This document shows positions 58,768 to 64,000 of a DNA stretch of 64,000 bases, one piece after another. The translations under genes were made by a program, and so were the position numbers. The first letter of the stretch is position 1. Each line of letters starts with the position of its first letter. This DNA comes from Lota lota (taxonomy: Eukaryota > Chordata > Actinopteri > Gadiformes > Lotidae): positions 65,001 to 129,000 of the forward strand of contig JACYXH010000736.1 in assembly GCA_026745465.1 (NCBI GenBank), in the 5' to 3' direction. The notes below the pieces were generated by a model. The model was not told the origin of the DNA and did not search any database. It worked only from the letters and a program-made list of their open reading frames with translations.

Positions 58768-59496
58768 GTTTGTGGTGTTAACTTGTCAAGAGGAAACCAC
58801 CAACATGTCCACACAGCGTCTAACATGTACAAGGACATTTTCTTGGTATTTGGTGCAAACTATAACAAAGAAACATAAAGATGAAAATAGAAACATTTAA
58901 ATAAGAAATATATAAAATATTTACGGACTGTATAAAGAATACCGCATATATAGTTTGTCTCTTTTTAAAATGCAGCTGTTATGCAGGAATATGCAAGATA
59001 TGACCATGGAATGTGCAACTGTTCACAGTATTAACTTTAACAATATGTGCAATGAGCAAGAAGATTGTGCAATGTGCAAGAAACTAAAAGATCATCCAGG
59101 AAACAGACCATGAACAATAAGGGCTGTCTGTTGAAGTCATCAAAATAATCAAAACTTAACTAAAGATTATGATTGGTTTGTTAGGACTGATGTTGGCTGT
59201 GCATTGCTGCACCTGTCCTCCACACTTCACACACCTCCACCCAAAGCTAAACTCCACCTTTATGGTGTTGATATGCAAGATGCAGTGTAGTGACAGCAAG
59301 TGTGTCTTCAATTCTCTGAGTCACTCAGTCACTCTGGTGAAAGGATGAATACGGTTGAACAAACCCACCTTGAATTAACCTTTCATTATGTCTTGTGTTC
59401 ATTTAGTGGGGTTGGGTTCGTGTTGGTCTCCATCGTCTGTTCACCTGCTTGTTGAGGTGTGTGTGTTGAGCACCAAAGGCTTTTCAACCACCTCCA

Positions 59497-59530
<34 letters not shown>

Positions 59531-59875
59531 GTGTCTCCTTCACCCTTCATCATGATGGCCAGGTGAACTACACCGAGGTGGATTCACTGCCCCCTACTGG
59601 CTCCACATGCAATAACAGAGTACTAAAAGATGGCTTTGATAAACGACCTCATATCTTACTATTTAGTCTTTTATCTGACACGGTGATAAAACGCTACTTA
59701 GTGAATACAGATCCATATAGATGCTGGAAGTATGGTGCTGAGGGGGCTGCAGGCTGAGAGTGAAATAATATTGTAGTTTAATATTTTCGGATTGATTTAT
59801 CATTCTTAAGCCACATCTGTTAGCATCATTTAGTATTAAAACAAGAATCAACGGCTGAACACACGAGAACATTCA
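57956..59875. repeat. Repeat families R1/R2 and microsatellites, no gene
   Basis: 27-bp motif at 58,360-58,420, R1 flank at 58,430-58,650, (AC)n at 58,683-58,762, R2 at 59,120-59,400, (AC)n at 59,500-59,527, and a block shared with 52.15 kb at 59,630-59,850. Confidence 0.8.
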
Positions 59876-60387
59876 GTAGAAGGACAGAGTGCCAGCAGGC
59901 CGGTCCAGATACACTCCTACTCTGTTAGAGCCAGCGGGGGGAAGACATATGACTCAGTGGCGGCTGGTCGATAGAGGGCGCTAGGGCGCCGCCCCCTTAA
60001 ATAAAATTATTAAAAATAAAAAAAATAAAAAAAAAAAAAAAATAATAATAATAATAATAAAAACATCAGTATGTCAATATTTGTGTGTTTGAAATATGGA
60101 ATGCACACAGTAATATGTGTAAGATATGATAGAAAATCATATTCGCAACCTTTCCTCTGCCTGTCAAACGCCTCGTCAGCTCTGGGCGATACAGAAAGTG
60201 CCCCGAGGAGGCGGGTCTACGTAGCAGTTAAGCCAATTGCTAATTTAAGATATGAATGTATGACATAAAATGTAGCCAGTCAGCGATCTTAAATCGAATC
60301 CAAGGAGGGCGATTATTTTATCGCCCCAAGCTCGCCCCTGATAAAATAAGGACCGGGCTCCAGTGGCGCCATTTTTACTAGACGACA

Positions 60388-61110
60388 ATGGTGAGCGCAA
60401 ACGTTACTCCTCCAAGACCCAACCCTAACTCGGTGAAATCTCTCCTCCAAGATCCGTTTGAGAGGAGAACTTTGTCAGAGAAAGTTCGGGTGAAAGAGCT
60501 GGGCCCAGATCAACCTGACCTCTCAATCAGACAGCAGGCTAGCGAGAAAGGGAAGCAGTATATGCGCGGCTTCTCCCGTAGCTGGTACACCAGGAAGGCT
60601 TGGCTAGCTGGGTGCACTGATGCTAATGCTTTATTTTGCTTTCCGTGCTTGCTTTTTAAAACGACGGGGTCAGATTCAGCATGGACAGGTACCGGAGTGA
60701 GGGATATGAAGCACCTGTCAGAGAAGGTAAAGAAACATGAGAACACCAGGGCACACATGGACAACTCTGTAAAGCTAGCTGTATTAGGAAGGGTGAACAT
60801 TGCTACGCAGCTGGATGACGGCCACAGGATTGCGGTGAGGAAACACAATGAGGAGGTGGATAAAAACAGGCACATTCTATCCAAAATTATCGATTGTGTG
60901 AAGTTCTGTGGGGCTTTTGAGTTGGCCTTGCGTGGGCACGAGGAGACTGACTCCTCGGACAACCCCGGCATTTTCCGGGGCTTAGTGGATTTTGTTGCCT
61001 CCCTCGACAGTGTGCTGGAGGAGCACCTGAAGACAGCTACCGTTTTTAAGGGCACGTCAAAGACGATACAGAACGAGCTGTTGGACTGTATGCTGTCAGT
61101 GCTTAAGGAT
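60388..61110 (+). pseudogene. hAT transposase N-terminal part (TTF-type zinc finger)
   Basis: 241 open codons from ATG 60388. A TTF-type zinc finger (SWYTRKAWLAGCTDANALFC...H..H) is followed by the start of a DUF4371/ZMYM1-like region (DNPGIFRGLVDF). It ends at TAA 61,111 because the sequence jumps out of frame to the C-terminal part, with the catalytic core deleted. Confidence 0.85.
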
Positions 61111-61111
61111 T

Positions 61112-61897
61112 AAGCAACAGCCCATCAAGCGACGGAGGATGCTGGGACCAGGAGAACAACAGAGGTTGGCTATAGAGGTAAGTTGTGATGTAATTGTCAG
61201 TGTTTCCCCCTAGAACTTTTTTCAGGCCTGGTAGTATGTAGCCAAAACCCTGAACAATCAGCACCTTGGTAATCATATACTTGAGTTGGACATAGGCATG
61301 TGTCAGTCAGGATCACTTGCATCAAAATAGCTTAATTGCAAATTAAAGCTGATGATGTATCTTTTACAGGTATGTGATACCATCCTGAGTCATGCCAAAG
61401 AGAGGTTCTCCTTCACCCAGCACCTCATCAGCGCAACACTATTGCACGGAGAGTTGTTCCCACAACACAGTGTGAAGTTCCCCGATACAGCGCTTGAAAC
61501 AACCGTGGAGGCGTACCCCATGTTGAACAAGGCCAAGCTCAAAACCGAACTGTCCCTCATCTATGAGAACAGTGAGTTCAAGGCTTGTAGTGGTGCAGTG
61601 CCCCTGTACCAGTTCTTCATGGAGAACAACCTTCAGAGCACTTTCACAGAGACTGCCAGCCTCTTCAAGATCCTCATCACCACACCCATGACAACTGCTG
61701 AGTCAGAAAGGTGCTTCTCTACACTGAAAAGGATCAAGACCTTCCTGAGAAACAGCATGACACAGGATCGCCTGAACGCTCTGGCCATGCTCTCCATGGA
61801 GAAGAAACTTGTCAGGGACATTCCTGACTTTAATCAAAGGGTCATTGAGAGGTTTGCCACTCAGAAGGACAGACGGGCAAAATTCCTGTACAAATAA
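61112..61897 (+). pseudogene. hAT transposase C-terminal part with one intron and dimerisation domain
   Basis: An exon piece 61,112-61,177 (KQQPIKRRRMLGPGEQQRLA..) is joined across an intron (GTAAGTTG at 61,178 to TTTTACAG at 61,369) to exon 61,370-61,897. The latter has the hAT C-terminal dimerisation signature (TTAESERCFSTLKRIKTFLR, NALAMLSME). Retention of an intron shows DNA-level transposition. Confidence 0.85.
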
Positions 61898-62713
61898 GAT
61901 GACAAACACACACACACAGAGCAGCTCTGGCCGCATGTTTCTTTGTATATAGTTGACCTGGCTTAGCATAAAAAATCCAGTTATATATGGTACTCTAGAA
62001 AGTCTTAATAGTGTCTTTGCTAATATTACTGTATATATGTTGTTTTGTATCAATTAATTGTTGCAGTTCTGGAGCACATTAACAATTAGTCACATTTAGT
62101 ATGGTCATAAAATACTGTATGCTATTCTTCCAGTCAAAGGTTTGAGTTCATCCACTTGATATCCATTTCTATATTATACATCCTTTTATACAGTGTAAGA
62201 TTTCCTATAAACTTTATAATAATTTCATGTTATTGTCCACTTTCCACTCTGTTCTGACAGCATGCCTGTTGCGTTGCCTGTTTACTACCAATGGTGAAAA
62301 GTTCACTTTAAATGCAAATGAAAGGCTTGGGTTTGTGTAATATGTTTTTGTGTAAGAATGCCTCAACTTTTTAATATTGGCATTAAATAATTACTGAATG
62401 TTTCACTGAGCACTGCTGTCCTGCAGTTTGTGTTAAAATATATCGCGATGGTTACAGGAAAAAAAAAGTATGGCACAGCCCCACCGAGAATATTTTTCAC
62501 CAGCCGCCACTGATATGACTGTTCCAATACCGTTGTACTGGGCAGAGTAACCACCATTGTAACAATGAAGACTCCAGGACTTGTTGTTCACTCCAAGCCA
62601 GCCGTCATGACCCCATCCTCTCCTTGTGATTCCTCTGTATGTCACTCCTATAACAACATCTACTTCCCACTCTACCTCCCAGTAACAGCGGCCGGTCAGA
62701 GCCTCTCTACACA

Positions 62714-62896
62714 CTGCGGGGTTCCTCGGTAAAGCGCCCCCCCCCCCGTTGGTGGCCACGTTGTCCGGACTGCTTGCTCAAAAGCGCTCAAAACACGTTC
62801 GTTCGTGAAACTACGCCAAACACAAGCACGGCTATCGCAGTCAAACACAAACAGAACAAATGGCCGACGTCAGGTGGGGGCTATGTGCACATGTGT

Positions 62897-62927
<31 letters not shown>

Positions 62928-63281
62928 GGGGGACGACGACGACACACAGATCCATTCAATTAAGAACTAATGACAACGAGAACGTGATTGGCTGTCAGCG
63001 AGAAGCTCGACTCGAGAAGGTGCGTGCGTATCGAACGCAGCACGATATGAAACACCTGTATAGAATAAAAGCTCTCAAATAATAATGTAGAGCTTATTTT
63101 GCTCTTTTGGCGTCGCTAACGACAGAGGTCTAACGTAGGCATATGGAAATGTGATGATTGCAAATCTTGTTGTGTACTGTTGGTTTTATTAGTCTGTCTT
63201 GTCGGGCTGGAATCGTTCTGTGTCTCATTCCCTAACCTATGACACCTCCTCTATAACAGCTATGCCTCCGTCTTTGTTCTT

Positions 63282-63332
<51 letters not shown>

Positions 63333-63640
63333 CTTGATAGGATAATGTTAGCTAATTAGCATATATTGAGCTTGCCATAACTCGGCCATTTCTTACACAA
63401 TCAAATCCAGTTCTTGGGATTTTATTCAGACAAGTTCATAGATCAAGTATATCAAAACTGTTTGAACATTATTCTATCAAGTGTGTGTGTGTGTGTGTGT
63501 TTTTATGTGTGTGTGTGTGTGAGTGTGTGTGCGTGCGTGCGTGTGTTTATGTGGGAGTGTGTGTGTGTAAGTGTATTTTTGTGTGTGTGTGTGTGTAAGT
63601 GTGTTTGTGTGTGTGTGTGTGTAAGTGTGTGTGTGTGTGT
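62714..63640. other. No gene seen; poly-G run and GT/AC tracts
   Basis: (GT)n then 22 G at 62,911-62,932; (AC)n at 63,284-63,325; (GT)n at 63,480-63,640. Confidence 0.7.
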
Positions 63641-64000
63641 TGTGGCAACCCGGCCACAGGACAGCGCCCCAGGCGGCTCAGGGGAGCGGTGGTAAGTGGA
63701 GTCTACCACCGCTCTCCGGAAGATTGCACGCCGGAGTTCGTCATCGGCTGCAATCAGCGTGATGGGCGACACCCGCGACGGACAAGACGCGGATATAAGC
63801 GGCGCTCGGCGTGGCTTACGGGAGGCAGGAACGATACGAGGAACGACACGGGGAAGGAAACCCCGTCAACACGAGACGCTAACCCTCGGCGCTACGAGGA
63901 GGAGATCCCTCGGCGGCAACACGGGGAAAGGAGTTCCCCCGGCAGCGATACGTGGAAGGGATCGCTCGGCCACGCCACCGAGAGGAGAAGGAGACCCCTC
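63641..64000 (+). mobile_element. Probable start of an LTR element, cut by the window end
   Basis: Begins TGTGGCAACCCGGCCACAGG after the GT tract. It is GC-rich with an 11-bp inverted repeat (63,684-63,694 / 63,704-63,714) and a TATA-like GGATATAAG at 63,791. Composition changes abruptly at 63,641. Only one end is visible. Confidence 0.45.

Larger units (their letters stand above)
59955..62512 (+). mobile_element. hAT-superfamily DNA transposon, 2,558 bp, internally deleted
   Basis: Terminal inverted repeats CAGTGGCGGCTGGT (14 bp, exact) are flanked by the perfect 8-bp duplication ATATGACT at 59,947-59,954 and 62,513-62,520, the hallmark of hAT. Inside are both ends of a zinc-finger/dimerisation-domain transposase, but the central catalytic part is missing. 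Insertion into an already existing SPRY exon is unambiguous. Confidence 0.96.
59876..62713 (-). pseudogene. SPRY exon relic G, truncated at both ends and interrupted by a hAT element
   Basis: The left piece 59,876-59,954 encodes GSNRVGVYLDRPAGTLSFY; the right piece 62,521-62,713 encodes CREALTGRCYWEVEWE through WSLHCYNGGYSAQYNG. They are the 3' and 5' sides of one SPRY segment (minus strand) split by a transposon and also lacking PRY and the C-terminus. Confidence 0.9.

Overview
The window looks like nuclear DNA of a teleost fish. It holds spliced vertebrate-type genes (TRIM E3 ligases with fish-type PRY-SPRY exons, a type II C-type lectin), clustered tRNA genes, a gamma-type endogenous retrovirus, a hAT transposon and very dense (AC)n/(GT)n and minisatellite DNA. 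That density of dinucleotide repeats would fit a cod-like (gadiform) fish, but this is inference. The region is accessory, duplication-rich DNA built around TRIM/B30.2 (SPRY) sequences.

Layout. 1-1.3 kb: 3' part of an intronless TRIM gene (+). 1.6-4.3 kb: minisatellites and unassigned sequence. 4.3-7.6 kb: a tandemly duplicated unit of about 1.27 kb carrying tRNA-Thr and tRNA-Lys, then tRNA-Gly and several broken tRNA copies. 9.5-11.3 kb: duplicon with an orphan SPRY exon (-). 11.5-13.7 kb: satellite arrays. 14.7-23.8 kb: endogenous retrovirus (-) with broken gag and RT, open RNase H-integrase and a 910-codon open env. 23.8-24.5 kb: a TRIM-type promoter and non-coding first exon (-) directly upstream of the provirus. 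24.5-30.5 kb: retroelement pieces and GT arrays. 30.5-32.3 kb and 41.5-42.0 kb: more SPRY exons or halves. 34.0 kb: one orphan Ig exon. 35.1-38.3 kb: a six-exon C-type lectin gene (-) of 219 residues, assembled here by splice-site reasoning. 38.5-47.9 kb: minisatellites, large GA/TC arrays and duplicated repeat families. 48.1-49.7 kb: an inverted copy of the 9.5-11.2 kb duplicon. 53.0-56.0 kb: an apparently complete TRIM gene (-) with promoter, non-coding exon 1, RING/B-box/coiled-coil exon and SPRY exon. 59.9-62.7 kb: a SPRY relic interrupted by a 2,558-bp hAT element with perfect 8-bp target duplication. 63.6-64.0 kb: probable start of another LTR element.

The probable functional content is innate-immune: TRIM proteins (ubiquitin ligases with SPRY recognition domains), a lectin receptor and an endogenous retroviral envelope. 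Repeated SPRY cassettes are copied, truncated, inverted and swapped among gene bodies. The two TRIM genes share nearly identical B-box/coiled-coil parts but carry different SPRY classes. No wholly new enzyme system was recognised. The most unusual items are the SPRY exchange, a triplet-repeat insertion in a SPRY loop, the open env lying under a TRIM-type promoter in an otherwise decayed provirus, and a SPRY exon split across 11 kb.
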